Positions 34,742 to 43,789 are shown, counted from the first letter of the stretch. The stretch: 64,000 nt of DNA from Alkalicella caledoniensis (GCF_014467015.1 NZ_CP058559.1:2604001-2668000); one strand, 5' to 3'. Made by a program: numbers and translations. The notes: generated from the letters alone by a model not told the origin.

Positions 34742-35932
34742 ATGGATTCTCGTAGTATTTTAGAAATGAGTGATAAGTACAGCGCACCCAACTATTTACC
34801 GCTATCAATAGTTATATCAAAAGCGGAGGGGGTATGGGTAGAAGATCCAGAAGGTAATAAATATATGGATATGCTTAGCTCATATTCAGCACTGAACCAA
34901 GGGCACCGTCATCCTAAGATTATAAGTAGGGTTAAAGAACAGTTGGATAAAGTAACTCTAACTTCTAGAGCTTTCCATAATGATCAGTTAGGGCCACTTA
35001 GTAAAAAATTAGCTGAATTAACGGGAAAAGAAAAAGTACTTTTGATGAACACTGGTGCTGAAGCTGTGGAAACATCCATAAAAGCAGCTAGAAGATGGGC
35101 CTATGAAATTAAAGGTGTTCCTGATAATCAAGCTGAAATTATAGTTTGTAGCGGAAACTTCCATGGAAGAACTGTTACAGTAGTTTCCTTTTCCTCCACA
35201 GATAGCTATAAAAAGGGGTTTGGTCCATTGACTCCTGGTTTTAAAATCGTACCATATGGTGATATTGAGGCACTTAAATCTACTATTACACCTAACACTG
35301 CTGCATTTTTGGTAGAACCTATCCAAGGAGAAGCTGGTGTTGTGGTTCCACCTGAAGGTTATTTAAAAGAAGCATTTGAAGTATGTAAAGCTAACAATGT
35401 ATTGTTTATGGCTGATGAGATTCAAACTGGGTTTGGTAGGACTGGAAAGCTTTTTGCCTGTGAATGGGAGGGAGTTGAGCCAGATATTTATATAATGGGT
35501 AAAGCATTGGGCGCTGGGGTAATTCCTGTCTCTGCCATCTCGGGGAGCAATGAAGTACTTAACTTATTTAACCCAGGTTCCCATGGATCCACATTTGGAG
35601 GAAATCCATTGGGGTGTGCTTGTGCCTCTGCAGCAATAGACGTATTGATTGAAGAAAGTTTGGTGGAATGTTCTTTGGAAATGGGTGAATACTTAATTGA
35701 AAAATTCCGTCAGATAAACAACCCTAATATAATGGATATAAGGGGAAAAGGCCTATTCATAGGGATAGAGTTGAATGAGCCTGCAAGGCCTTATTGTGAG
35801 CAGCTAAAAGAAGAAGGGATCCTCTGTAAAGAGACCCATGAAAACGTAATAAGATTTGCTCCACCCCTTGTAATAACAAAAGAAGAGCTAGACTGGGCTT
35901 TTGAGAGAGTATACAAGATCCTTCATAGATAA
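34742..35932 (+). CDS. rocD: Ornithine--oxo-acid aminotransferase
   Basis: Transfers the delta-amino group of ornithine to 2-oxoglutarate, giving glutamate 5-semialdehyde and glutamate, in arginine/ornithine catabolism or proline supply. The 396-residue PLP class III enzyme carries [17 protein letters not shown], the PLP aspartate motif [14 protein letters not shown], and the Schiff-base lysine K254 (MGKALGAG). The early [12 protein letters not shown] is typical of RocD rather than of acetylornithine aminotransferase. AAGGAG lies 11 bases before the ATG. It is monocistronic; no partner proline or arginine gene is in the window. Confidence 0.93.
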   Translation: MDSRSILEMSDKYSAPNYLPLSIVISKAEGVWVEDPEGNKYMDMLSSYSALNQGHRHPKIISRVKEQLDKVTLTSRAFHNDQLGPLSKKLAELTGKEKVLLMNTGAEAVETSIKAARRWAYEIKGVPDNQAEIIVCSGNFHGRTVTVVSFSSTDSYKKGFGPLTPGFKIVPYGDIEALKSTITPNTAAFLVEPIQGEAGVVVPPEGYLKEAFEVCKANNVLFMADEIQTGFGRTGKLFACEWEGVEPDIYIMGKALGAGVIPVSAISGSNEVLNLFNPGSHGSTFGGNPLGCACASAAIDVLIEESLVECSLEMGEYLIEKFRQINNPNIMDIRGKGLFIGIELNEPARPYCEQLKEEGILCKETHENVIRFAPPLVITKEELDWAFERVYKILHR

Positions 35933-35935
35933 TAA

Positions 35936-35962
35936 AAAACGCAACCATATGGGTTGCGTTTT
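35936..35962 (+). terminator. Terminator after rocD
   Basis: AAAACGCAACC, loop, GGTTGCGTTTT, directly after the stop codon. Confidence 0.92.
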
Positions 35963-36024
35963 ATTATAAAATTACTAGAAAAGTTTATCTTCCAAGTTTT
36001 TTAAAACTGGCTTAGGGTTATTTT

Positions 36025-36900
36025 CTACATGGATATCTGATTTTTTCCTGCACTTTTACCGCGATATAGTGCTTGATCCGCTTGTTCTAGCAAAAAAATC
36101 TTAGGCTCTTCAATTGTCTCAAGTTCTCTGGCCATTAGCTCATCAAACTGCTCTGTTGAACTAATGCCAATTGTAATAGTTATATCCAAAAGCCCATCCT
36201 TTGTTGCAAATCTTAAATTATTTACTTCTTTTCTCAATTTATCTGCAACAACCTTTGCTTTAGGAAGGGGTGTGTCTGGAAGTAGAATTACAAATTCTTC
36301 TCCACCAAAACGGGCAGCCATATCAGTTTTACGCAGATTTGTGATAAATAGGCTTGCCATCTCTGCTAAAACAGTATCACCAAGTAAGTGGCCGTATGTG
36401 TCATTAACGTTTTTGAAATCATCAATATCGCAGACCATGACAGAAAGTGGGGTGCCTTTTCTCTTATAACGCTCAATCTCGTAAACCATCTGCTCATCTA
36501 ACCTTCTTCTGTTTGCAAGACCAGTAAGATGATCAGTAAATGATAGCTCCTCTAGGGTGAGCTGCTGTTCTTTAATGGTTTTTAGCATAAGATTAAGGTT
36601 ATTCCCCAGAGCGTTAAAATAACTACTACCCCCTGAACTAAAACTATAATCTAAATTGCCATCAATTATTTCAGAAGTACCTTTACAAAAATCCTCAACG
36701 GGCTTGATAATTTTTATATACATCCATACCATTACTGGAGTCATGACAAATAAAAGGGTTAGGAAAAAGTACACTATAGTAAATGGAAGAGAAACTTTAG
36801 TGAAAGTTGTTAATATTGCAATAGACAGAGGAATAGCGGTTATAAATAAGATGAAAAGTAAAAGCTCCTTGAGCACTTTGGAATTTTTAATAACCTGCAT
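36025..36900 (-). CDS. Membrane diguanylate cyclase (GGDEF)
   Basis: Makes cyclic di-GMP from two GTP. The 291-residue protein has two membrane segments close together (about 12-30 and 38-62), a HAMP-like linker (IKPVEDFCKGTSEIIDGNLDYSF), then a GGDEF domain starting DHLTGLANRRRLDEQ. The active-site loop is GGEEF, and RKTD five residues before it is a complete inhibitory I-site. An 18-residue acidic insertion (ARELETIEEPKIF) lies between the late TIGISS strand and the final ADQALYRGKSAGKN. With almost no outside loop, sensing is likely within the membrane or by HAMP. It is monocistronic. Confidence 0.92.
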   Translation of the reverse strand: MQVIKNSKVLKELLLFILFITAIPLSIAILTTFTKVSLPFTIVYFFLTLLFVMTPVMVWMYIKIIKPVEDFCKGTSEIIDGNLDYSFSSGGSSYFNALGNNLNLMLKTIKEQQLTLEELSFTDHLTGLANRRRLDEQMVYEIERYKRKGTPLSVMVCDIDDFKNVNDTYGHLLGDTVLAEMASLFITNLRKTDMAARFGGEEFVILLPDTPLPKAKVVADKLRKEVNNLRFATKDGLLDITITIGISSTEQFDELMARELETIEEPKIFLLEQADQALYRGKSAGKNQISM

Positions 36901-37018
36901 AATTAAAACCCTCCTCTAGGACTATAGTCACAGTCACATACAATTTTATCACTTTAGCTTAATTATAAGAAGAGAAATTTTATATTATGCTATAAGATTT
37001 ATTTATAGTTGTTATTAA

Positions 37019-37047
37019 AAAAAGTAACCCTTTACAGGTTACTTTTT
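37019..37047 (-). terminator. Terminator after hflX
   Basis: AAAAAGTAACC / GGTTACTTTTT on the plus strand. Read on the minus strand it follows the hflX stop and ends in T residues. Confidence 0.9.
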
Positions 37048-38119
37048 ACATGCCATTAGAAAAATGCTCTACAATCATATTTTTAAGGGAATCCACATTT
37101 ATATTATCTTTAACTGAGATGTTGATATGCCTATGATCATTTGCCATAGATGGCAAAACAAACTCATCATGGGGCAGGTCTATTTTATTAAACACCATAA
37201 TAGTGGGTTTATCATGGGCCTTTAGCTCCTCTAAAACTTTATTAACTGTATTAATCTGTACAATAGGGTCCGCTGAACTAATATCTACAACATGTAAAAC
37301 AAGATCGCAATATACCACTTCTTCCAATGTGCTTTTAAATGCTGCCACTAGCTTGTGAGGGAGATTTTGCACAAAGCCAACTGTATCAGTTACAGTATAT
37401 GCTAGCCCTTCATGATATCCCTTTTTAGTAACGGGATCTAGTGTGGCAAAGAGTTTGTTCTCGCCTTCCAATTCACTTTTAGATAATCTTTTTAATAAAG
37501 ATGTTTTGCCGGAATTGGTGTAGCCTACTAAAGCAACTTTTGGAACGCTACTACCTTGTCTTGATTTCCGTTGAGTTTGACGAATTTTTTCAATTTTATC
37601 TAATTCTTTTTTTAGTTTATTAATTTTATCCCTTAAATGTCTTCGGTCCATCTCTAGTTTAGTCTCACCAGGTCCCCTTGTTCCGATACCGCCACCTAAA
37701 CGGGAGAGGGTTGTACCAAGACCCATAAGCCTAGGTAAGGTATACTCCATCTGTGCTAACTCTACTTGTATCTTGCCTTCATTGGAAGAAGCCCTTTGTG
37801 CAAAAATATCTAGGATTAGCTGTGTTCTATCAATGATTTTGAGATCACTGACTTGATTCCAATTTTTAACCTGAGTGGAAGTAAGGTCGAAACCAAAAAT
37901 GATACCATCAACTGGCTGATCCTGTATAAAACTTAAAACTTCATCAACCTTACCCTTTCCGATGGCAAACTTGTTATCTGGAGTGTCTCTTTTTTGAGTA
38001 AATGTTTGAAGAACTTCTCCACCTGCAGTCTCAATTAGTGAAAAGGTTTCATCAATGTAATAATCGTTTAATTCTACATTTGGTGTATCTAAGAAAACCG
38101 TAACGAACTTTTCTGCCAT
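37046..38119 (-). CDS. hflX: GTPase HflX
   Basis: Ribosome-associated GTPase that in other bacteria splits stalled or heat-damaged 70S ribosomes. In 357 residues: an N-terminal HflX domain (NKFAIGKGKVDEV, DRTQLILDIFAQRA), the signature SRLGGGIGTRGPGETKLE, a coiled linker, then the G domain with G1 GYTNSGKTSLL, G3 DTVGFVQNLP and G4 NKIDLP. The C-terminal extension of some HflX is short here. It lies 23 bases behind a TPR membrane protein gene on the same strand and shares its transcript. A terminator follows at once. Confidence 0.95.
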   Translation of the reverse strand: MAEKFVTVFLDTPNVELNDYYIDETFSLIETAGGEVLQTFTQKRDTPDNKFAIGKGKVDEVLSFIQDQPVDGIIFGFDLTSTQVKNWNQVSDLKIIDRTQLILDIFAQRASSNEGKIQVELAQMEYTLPRLMGLGTTLSRLGGGIGTRGPGETKLEMDRRHLRDKINKLKKELDKIEKIRQTQRKSRQGSSVPKVALVGYTNSGKTSLLKRLSKSELEGENKLFATLDPVTKKGYHEGLAYTVTDTVGFVQNLPHKLVAAFKSTLEEVVYCDLVLHVVDISSADPIVQINTVNKVLEELKAHDKPTIMVFNKIDLPHDEFVLPSMANDHRHINISVKDNINVDSLKNMIVEHFSNGM

Positions 38120-38142
38120 TTAATCACCTTCTTAAAGTTTGT

Positions 38143-39009
38143 TTAGCTAATTTGGTCAAGTTCTCCATATAGGGAGGAGATTTCTTTTTTCAATTCCTTA
38201 CTCATGTTGGGAACTGCATTTTTAATATCCTCTAAAACCTTTGCTGCATTATCCTTGAGGTTAAGTTTTAAATATAGCTTAATAAGGGAAGTATATGCAG
38301 GGATGAAAAGGGGATTAGCCGATAATGATTCCTTGTAACACATCTCTGCCTTGATGAATTCTTCAAGGAAGGCATATGCTTTACCTTTGTTGTAAAGTAT
38401 CTCTGGAGAATTAGGTTTGAACTCTAATAGTCTATCATAGTACGTAATTGATTCCTCGAACTCTTTTAAGTGAAAAAGAATATCTGCCTTTATGGATAAA
38501 AAATAATTATTGTTATGATTGGTGACAAGGATTTCATCCACTGTTTCATTAGCCTCTTGGTATTTTTGAAGTCTCAGTAAAGAATAAAGAGTGTGATTCA
38601 AGGTTTTTGTGGTCTTTTTTAAAACCAATAGCTTTTTACTCCAAAATAATGCCTGATTATACCTCTCGGTAAGGTTTAGAAGAACCACAATCTTTTCTAA
38701 AAGGTCATCAGACTCTTTTTTTCTAGCTAAAATCCGTAGGGATAATAACCTGACATTAACACTAAAATCAGAAGCCAGTAAAAAAAGTCTAAACTGCCAG
38801 TTTGGGAAGATTAGGGCTACAACAATTGCTATATAACAAAAACCGCTGGCATATAGAAGATAACTTACCTGTGTTACCACATATAACTGATATAGGAAAA
38901 AGCAAAAAGCTATATTCCACAGAAATGAAAAATATGTACTTATACTTTGGTTGCGTTTTTTGAGTATAAAAATAGTATTTACTATACTAAATAGAATCAA
39001 TTCTTCCAT
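38143..39009 (-). CDS. Membrane TPR protein
   Basis: A 288-residue protein. The first 80 residues hold two or three membrane segments (about 5-15, 25-45, 50-70). The rest is made of tetratricopeptide repeats, for example YFLSIKADILFHLKEFEESITYYDRLLEFKPNS-type units at about 165-235, ending in a helical tail. The repeats, likely facing the cytoplasm, suggest a scaffold or assembly role; the partner is unknown. It starts at ATG 39009 and is first of a two-gene unit with hflX. Confidence 0.75.
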   Translation of the reverse strand: MEELILFSIVNTIFILKKRNQSISTYFSFLWNIAFCFFLYQLYVVTQVSYLLYASGFCYIAIVVALIFPNWQFRLFLLASDFSVNVRLLSLRILARKKESDDLLEKIVVLLNLTERYNQALFWSKKLLVLKKTTKTLNHTLYSLLRLQKYQEANETVDEILVTNHNNNYFLSIKADILFHLKEFEESITYYDRLLEFKPNSPEILYNKGKAYAFLEEFIKAEMCYKESLSANPLFIPAYTSLIKLYLKLNLKDNAAKVLEDIKNAVPNMSKELKKEISSLYGELDQIS

Positions 39010-39070
39010 TTTAGATTAACCCCCTTATATCTAAATTTTATATTAAAAAATAAGGATGTCAACTAAAAAG

Positions 39071-39089
39071 AAAAAAGGGCTATTAGCCC
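39071..39089 (-). terminator. Terminator after the PIG-L gene
   Basis: GGGC-TATTA-GCCC with an A-run on the plus strand (T-run on the minus strand). It begins in the last codons of the deacetylase gene. Confidence 0.7.
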
Positions 39090-39868
39090 ATTGGGAAAGA
39101 ATCAAAATTATGAAACGCCCTAAAAGCTTCTGCATGCCTAAGGTTACTCCCTGATGCAGCATAGCTTCCTAGTTTTTTTACCGTAGAGGAATATAAAGAT
39201 TTTGAGAATCTTAACTGACTTTTGTGTGATAAAACTGCTCGAGTTTTATCTTCTAAAACTTCTGATATGTCAACTAGGACATTGTTTTTTCTACTACCAT
39301 ATAAATATATCTTAGCAGGACTATCCATTTCAGTAGCTAGCTTACATACAGCCTTACCCACTGCAAGATGGTCTTTATGGGCTAGAAACTTTAGTGGAAA
39401 GTTATGATCAAAGGTGAAAACAATATCAGGATTTACCTCATACCATATATTTCTCAGGTCTCGCATCAAACGCTTATAGTTTACTTTCATGTCAGGGTAA
39501 TGTAAGAACTTAAGATTTTGATACCCTAAAACCTTTTGAGCTCTTCTTTGTTCATATTGCCTTACTGATCCCAAATTAGGAATATTGACACCTTTTTCGC
39601 CATCTGTCACGTCTACTACTGTAATATCAAAACCTCTATCTGCAAGAAGTTTTATAGTCCCCCCTGCAAAGAAATCTAAATCATCGGGGTGGGGGGACAG
39701 TGCCAAAACTTTACATGGTTTCTCAAAAATTATATTGGAGGCCTGTGCAGCAAGCTCTGGCTCAACTGCTTTTACTCCTTTTTTTACTATGTTCATAGCT
39801 ACTAGACCAATTATAGAAATTGTTGCCCCTAAACCCAAACCTATGGCTAAATTTTTACTTTGTTTCAT
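39083..39868 (-). CDS. PIG-L family deacetylase
   Basis: A 261-residue zinc-dependent N-acetylglucosaminyl deacetylase-like protein (PIG-L/BshB superfamily). The zinc motif LALSPHPDDLDFFAGG (about 54-69, H-P-D-D) is clear, and the third ligand is probably in FLAHKDHLAVG. A hydrophobic N-terminal helix (about 8-27, NLAIGLGLGATISIIGLVAM) should anchor or export it, so it may act on cell-wall or exopolysaccharide sugars rather than on bacillithiol precursors. GGGTGG precedes the ATG at 39868. It is a single gene with its own terminator. Confidence 0.85.
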   Translation of the reverse strand: MKQSKNLAIGLGLGATISIIGLVAMNIVKKGVKAVEPELAAQASNIIFEKPCKVLALSPHPDDLDFFAGGTIKLLADRGFDITVVDVTDGEKGVNIPNLGSVRQYEQRRAQKVLGYQNLKFLHYPDMKVNYKRLMRDLRNIWYEVNPDIVFTFDHNFPLKFLAHKDHLAVGKAVCKLATEMDSPAKIYLYGSRKNNVLVDISEVLEDKTRAVLSHKSQLRFSKSLYSSTVKKLGSYAASGSNLRHAEAFRAFHNFDSFPMG

Positions 39869-39955
39869 ATATACCACCCTTTAATACTTGATAAATATAG
39901 CTTTTGAAAAAACTTTTCATATTATTCTCCAAAATTAATATAAGAATAATGATTA

Positions 39956-39983
39956 TTGAGCAGATATTTAGACATACTATAAT
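39956..39983 (+). promoter_or_regulatory. Vegetative promoter of the cold-shock gene
   Basis: TTGAGC (39956-39961), 16 bases, TATAAT (39978-39983), then about 35 bases of leader before the Shine-Dalgarno TAGGAGG. It resembles a sigma-A promoter. Confidence 0.55.
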
Positions 39984-40027
39984 TAAGGGTTTTTCCCTAT
40001 AAGTAAATTTTAGGAGGATACGTATTT

Positions 40028-40225
40028 ATGCAAGGAAAAGTAAAATGGTTTAACGCAGAAAAAGGTTATGGTTTTCTAGAAACTGAAGATGGTTCAGATG
40101 TTTTTGTTCATTTCTCATCTATTCAAGGAGAGGGTTTCAAAACCCTAAATGAAGGAGAAGCTGTGGAGTTTGATATAACTGACTCAGATAGAGGGCCACA
40201 AGCAGCAAACGTTAGAAAACTATAA
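40028..40225 (+). CDS. csp: Cold-shock protein (CspA family)
   Basis: A 65-residue single-stranded RNA/DNA-binding protein that acts as an RNA chaperone. Both nucleic-acid motifs are present: RNP1 KGYGFLE (K-G-Y/F-G-F) and RNP2 VFVHF. The ends [13 protein letters not shown] and QAANVRKL are typical. Length is normal. TTTAGGAGG precedes the ATG. The unusually short leader (about 40 bases) leaves little room for the long cold-responsive UTR known from E. coli cspA. Strong terminator behind. Confidence 0.95.
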   Translation: MQGKVKWFNAEKGYGFLETEDGSDVFVHFSSIQGEGFKTLNEGEAVEFDITDSDRGPQAANVRKL

Positions 40226-40229
40226 TAGC

Positions 40230-40258
40230 AAAAAGTGACCTATCATAGGTCACTTTTT
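40230..40258 (+). terminator. Terminator after csp
   Basis: AAAAAGTGACCTA, loop TCA, TAGGTCACTTTTT. Confidence 0.93.
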
Positions 40259-40323
40259 TTGTTAAATGGTCAAATATATAAAACTATGGTAATATTTATC
40301 TAATAATTAGTTTTAAAAAAAGT

Positions 40324-40350
40324 GTAACTTTTTTTAAAATCATTCGTCTA
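40324..40350 (+). promoter_or_regulatory. ECF-type promoter-like site D, before the sigma gene
   Basis: GTAAC (AAC at 40326-40328) with a T-run, 16 bases, then CGTCTA at 40345-40350, 26 bases before the TTG start of the ECF sigma gene. Same layout as the sites at 17554 and 19414, suggesting autoregulation. Confidence 0.65.
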
Positions 40351-40376
40351 TTATAATGAGGCAGGGGGGACAATTT

Positions 40377-40940
40377 TTGCGAGAGGAGCTTTTAATAGAA
40401 AGTTTTAAACGTGGGGATGAATCTGCCTTCATTGAAATATATGAATTGTATTTTCAAGAAGTGTATAATTTTGTTGCTTACTCTGTCAACGGAGATGTGC
40501 GAGAAGATATTACACAGGATATATTTATGAAGGTTTACAAGAGCATGAGAAAATTTAAAGGAAAGTGTAGTATTAAAACATGGGTTTTTAATATAGCTAA
40601 AAGGACTATTTATGACTGGTATCGACTGAAAAAAAATGTTTTTAATATAGACGATTATGAGAGTCTACTGACTGAAAGGGATACCCCTGAAAAGGTATTT
40701 GAGAAAAAAGAAAGGATATCCTTTTTAGTTCAAGGGCTTAATGATTTGAAGGAAGATCATAAGATGGTTATTTTATTAAGAAAGTTTCATGGTTTTTCAA
40801 TAAAAGAAACTTCAAATATAATGGGATATAGTGAAGGAAAGATAAAAACAATACTACACAGGGGACTAAAGGCTCTAAAGGAAAACCTAGAAAATGACTA
40901 TTTTCAGGAAGGGGGGCAAAATCTAAATGAAAAAATGTAA
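40377..40940 (+). CDS. ECF-type RNA polymerase sigma factor
   Basis: A 187-residue sigma-70 family protein with only regions 2 and 4, as in extracytoplasmic-function sigma factors. Region 2 is DESAFIEIYELYFQEVYNFVAY through DITQDIFMKVYKSM (about 13-65). Region 4 is the helix-turn-helix LNDLKEDHKMVILLRKFHGFSIKETSNIMGYSEGKIKT (about 122-165). An ATG at 40356 is in frame, but it would fall at about the expected transcript start of the site ending at 40350 and has no ribosome site. GGGGGGA at 40364-40370 is six bases before the TTG at 40377, which I prefer. It overlaps the probable anti-sigma gene by 14 bases. Confidence 0.88.
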   Translation: MREELLIESFKRGDESAFIEIYELYFQEVYNFVAYSVNGDVREDITQDIFMKVYKSMRKFKGKCSIKTWVFNIAKRTIYDWYRLKKNVFNIDDYESLLTERDTPEKVFEKKERISFLVQGLNDLKEDHKMVILLRKFHGFSIKETSNIMGYSEGKIKTILHRGLKALKENLENDYFQEGGQNLNEKM

Positions 40941-42351
40941 TCAAAATGACTATGCAAACTTCCTACTTGAGAAGGATTTGAAAAAATTGCCCAATATCCC
41001 AATATCCCAAACATCTAAAGATAAGATACTAAGTAATGTATTAAAAACTAGACATCATAAGCCTAGATACTTAGGCAATATTTTAGAGGTTTTAAAACCA
41101 GTAACCTTTGCAGCATCGTTAATTATATTTTTACTATTTTTAAACTCTAACTTTGGGCTAATGCCCCAGAGCGCTATAGATGGTTTCTATATTAATTTTG
41201 AATCTGATGTAGAAGCAGCGGAAGTTTTTTTAAATGATGAACTTATAGGGGTCACTCCATTTTCCGAGAAAGTTAAAGGAGCGGGCAATATAACAATATC
41301 TAAAGAGGGTTATATTCAGTGGAGTGGCAAGTTCCGTGGAAGTACCCTAGATGTAGCAATAGACAGTTTTGAATCCCCAGATAAATATAGTCTTTATAGA
41401 GGTAGTAACTCCATAAGAATTATCGCAGAACTCACTGAAGTTAGAAAGGATACTATCTATTTTGAAACTGATGTGGCAAATGCGACAGTCAAGGTAAATG
41501 GCCAAGTACAAGGTGTGACGCCACTGAGTATTAAATTAACTTCCATCCATAATGAGATCGAAATAACAAAAGAAAATAGAGAGAAAATAAGCTTCGAGAT
41601 AGTTTATGATGGTGAATTAAGGACTGTCGGGGAAGAAATCATTGAACTTACAAACAAAGGTTACCAGATAAATTTTAAAACTGAACCATTATATTATCCA
41701 ACACAGAGCTCTTGGTTAGGGGAAAATGAGCTAGCGGTATTAGAAATAAGGGATGGTCAGTACCGTGGGAAACTTTTAAACATTGATTTGGGAAAAGTTG
41801 AAATAATCAATCAGGATGAATTTAACCAAAGGGATTATTTAAACCTGACAAAAGAAAATTTAGTATTTGATCAAAGAATATTTCAAATCTCAGATGGCGA
41901 AATGGATCAATATAAAAGAGAATACTTTACTTCTGTAGATGAGCGTCTTGTCAATGATCAAGGGATATATATAATTAATGCCAAAAATCAAACTAACTAT
42001 ATAGAAAATAACCCTGATGCAAAATTGATTACAATCATAAAAGGAAACGTTTATTATCAGATTGATAATACTTTATATAAGCATGATTTAAATTCTAATA
42101 AAAAAGAGATTATTTTATCTAAAGTAGAAGGTGAAGTTAAATCCCTAGCAAAAACCAACACTGGTTTTGCAGTGGTCATAAATAATAAACTATTTATACT
42201 TGATAATGGAAGTCTTAAAGAGCATCAATATTTCAAAAAAGTAGAACATATTGCAGCTAGGGAGAATCAATTGATAGTATTTAATTTAGAGGATTATATA
42301 ACCATTTGGACTTATGATTTGGAAAAAGAAAGCATGTTAAAAATCTACTAA
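40927..42351 (+). CDS. Probable transmembrane anti-sigma factor with PEGA domains
   Basis: A 474-residue protein encoded 14 bases inside the sigma gene's end, so translationally coupled. A cytoplasmic part of about 55 residues, one membrane segment (about 58-75, PVTFAASLIIFLLFL), then two PEGA-like domains outside (about 85-135, with EVFLNDELIGVTPF; about 167-215, with VKVNGQVQGVTPL), and a beta-rich, propeller-like C-terminal half. There is no zinc anti-sigma H-x3-C-x2-C motif. Position and topology make it the likely regulator that holds the sigma factor at the membrane until an outside signal arrives. PEGA domains occur in surface proteins. Function inferred. Confidence 0.7.
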   Translation: MKKCNQNDYANFLLEKDLKKLPNIPISQTSKDKILSNVLKTRHHKPRYLGNILEVLKPVTFAASLIIFLLFLNSNFGLMPQSAIDGFYINFESDVEAAEVFLNDELIGVTPFSEKVKGAGNITISKEGYIQWSGKFRGSTLDVAIDSFESPDKYSLYRGSNSIRIIAELTEVRKDTIYFETDVANATVKVNGQVQGVTPLSIKLTSIHNEIEITKENREKISFEIVYDGELRTVGEEIIELTNKGYQINFKTEPLYYPTQSSWLGENELAVLEIRDGQYRGKLLNIDLGKVEIINQDEFNQRDYLNLTKENLVFDQRIFQISDGEMDQYKREYFTSVDERLVNDQGIYIINAKNQTNYIENNPDAKLITIIKGNVYYQIDNTLYKHDLNSNKKEIILSKVEGEVKSLAKTNTGFAVVINNKLFILDNGSLKEHQYFKKVEHIAARENQLIVFNLEDYITIWTYDLEKESMLKIY

Positions 42352-42396
42352 TATCAAAATCCACTGGGCAACCTAATTTTAAAGGAGGTTATAACA

Positions 42397-42636
42397 GTGG
42401 ATTTTATATGTCCTGTATGCAATGGCTTAGAAAATATATATATAGATTGCCCCAAATGTAGAGAATCAATGGAAGAAGGAGGAAGTTTACAACAATTTTT
42501 AGATTCCTATAGTCCATATATAAGCGGAGATATTTTAGATGAAGAAGGCATGAATGAAAAACAATGTGTCCACTTAGTCTTCTGTGGTGAGTGTGGATAT
42601 GACGAGAGGGTTTCCGTTAAAAAGGTGAACTGGTAA
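42397..42636 (+). CDS. Small zinc-ribbon-like protein
   Basis: A 79-residue protein with three C-x2-C knuckles: CPVC (5-8), CPKC (18-21) and CGEC (63-66), plus Cys57. Four-cysteine metal binding is likely, leaving extra ligands. The middle is acidic (SGDILDEEGMNE). It has no membrane part. GTG start at 42397 after AAAGGAGGT. It follows the anti-sigma gene by 45 bases and may be on that transcript, though no role in it is evident. Confidence 0.65.
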   Translation: MDFICPVCNGLENIYIDCPKCRESMEEGGSLQQFLDSYSPYISGDILDEEGMNEKQCVHLVFCGECGYDERVSVKKVNW

Positions 42637-42708
42637 TTGTTCATTGTTAAGAGTTAATATATTTGATAAAATACCATTATATAGAAGAACATTTAGGAGA
42701 TGAATTTT

Positions 42709-43671
42709 ATGGATGATAAGCAGAGGGCTAAAGAGGGTGTTAGGGTCACTGTAATTGGTATGGTGGGAAATGTATTTTTAACTATAGTTAAAGGTATTCT
42801 TGGCTACCTATCTGGTAGTAGCGCCCTAGTGGCAGATGCTGCACACTCTTTAACAGATATTGTGGGAAGCGGTGTAGTTCTAGGTGGTTTGAAGGTAGCA
42901 AGTCAACCACCTGATGAAAATCATCATTACGGGCATTACAAAGCAGAGTCCATAGTAGCAAAAATAGTGGCCTTAATTTTAATTTTCACAGGTGTTGGTA
43001 TAGGCTGGAGCTCGTTCAATACTTTTTTCCAAGGGGATTTAGGAGCTCCTGAGGTTTCGGCCTTATGGGCTGTTATATTATCTATAGTTGGCAAGGAAGC
43101 AATGTATCAGTATACTGCCATAGTAGGTAGAAGAATAAAAAGTAGCGCTGTACTTGCTGATGCGTGGCACCATCGTACAGACAGTTTATCCTCCGTGGCC
43201 GCCCTAATTGGTATAGGCGGAGCAAGACTGGGGTTCCCAAGGTTAGACCCTCTAGCTGGTATTGTTGTAGGTGTGATGATAGTGTACAGTGGTGTGAAAA
43301 TTTATCTAACAGCCATTAATGAACTTATGGATAAAGCACCTGACCAAGAGGTAGTTGATAAAATAAAAGAAGTAGCCCTAAATGTTGAAGGATGTAAAGA
43401 GTTAAATGATGTAAAAGCTAGATGGCATGGATCAAAAATCTTAGTGGATTTAAAGCTATGTGTTAACCCTATGGCAACAGTACTTGAAGGACATTCAATA
43501 GCAGCTGAGGTAAAGAAACAAATTTTACAAAATAACAGTGAAATAGGAGATGTCCTAATACACGTAAACCCCTGTCACCAAGAAGGTTCAGATCGAGATG
43601 AACAAAGGTGTGAACAATGTGATCGAAATAAGCGTAACCAAAATGCACAGGAAATAAAGTTAGGGGAGTAG
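42709..43671 (+). CDS. Cation diffusion facilitator transporter
   Basis: A 320-residue CDF metal/H+ antiporter exporting Zn2+, Fe2+, Mn2+ or similar. Six membrane segments; site A in segment II is ALVADAAHSLTDIVGS (D-x3-D type: DAAHS-x-TD), matched in segment V by LADAWHHRTDSLSS (HxxxD). A cytoplasmic C-terminal domain of about 90 residues follows, and the tail is rich in Cys/His (HVNPCHQEGSDRDEQRCEQCDR), possibly an extra metal-sensing site. An ATG at 42700 abuts AGGAG; the ATG at 42709 has correct spacing. It ends at a long perfect terminator. Confidence 0.92.
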   Translation: MDDKQRAKEGVRVTVIGMVGNVFLTIVKGILGYLSGSSALVADAAHSLTDIVGSGVVLGGLKVASQPPDENHHYGHYKAESIVAKIVALILIFTGVGIGWSSFNTFFQGDLGAPEVSALWAVILSIVGKEAMYQYTAIVGRRIKSSAVLADAWHHRTDSLSSVAALIGIGGARLGFPRLDPLAGIVVGVMIVYSGVKIYLTAINELMDKAPDQEVVDKIKEVALNVEGCKELNDVKARWHGSKILVDLKLCVNPMATVLEGHSIAAEVKKQILQNNSEIGDVLIHVNPCHQEGSDRDEQRCEQCDRNKRNQNAQEIKLGE

Positions 43672-43687
43672 ACCAACTATTTTACAG

Positions 43688-43730
43688 CCTACATTAAAAG
43701 GAACGCCCAAAGCGTTCCTTTTAATGTAGG
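43688..43730 (+). terminator. Terminator after the CDF gene, 19-bp stem
   Basis: Arms 43688-43706 and 43712-43730 pair perfectly (core AAAAGGAACGC / GCGTTCCTTTT) around CCAAA. Confidence 0.9.
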
Positions 43731-43789
43731 CACAGCCCCCAGTACTTCCTTAATTACCGTAGGGCTCAGGCCCGGGCGTGCTTTAATTA

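Noticed and set aside
35018-35326. 102-codon minus-strand frame within rocD
   Set aside because: Antisense shadow of a clearly identified enzyme gene, with no ribosome site.
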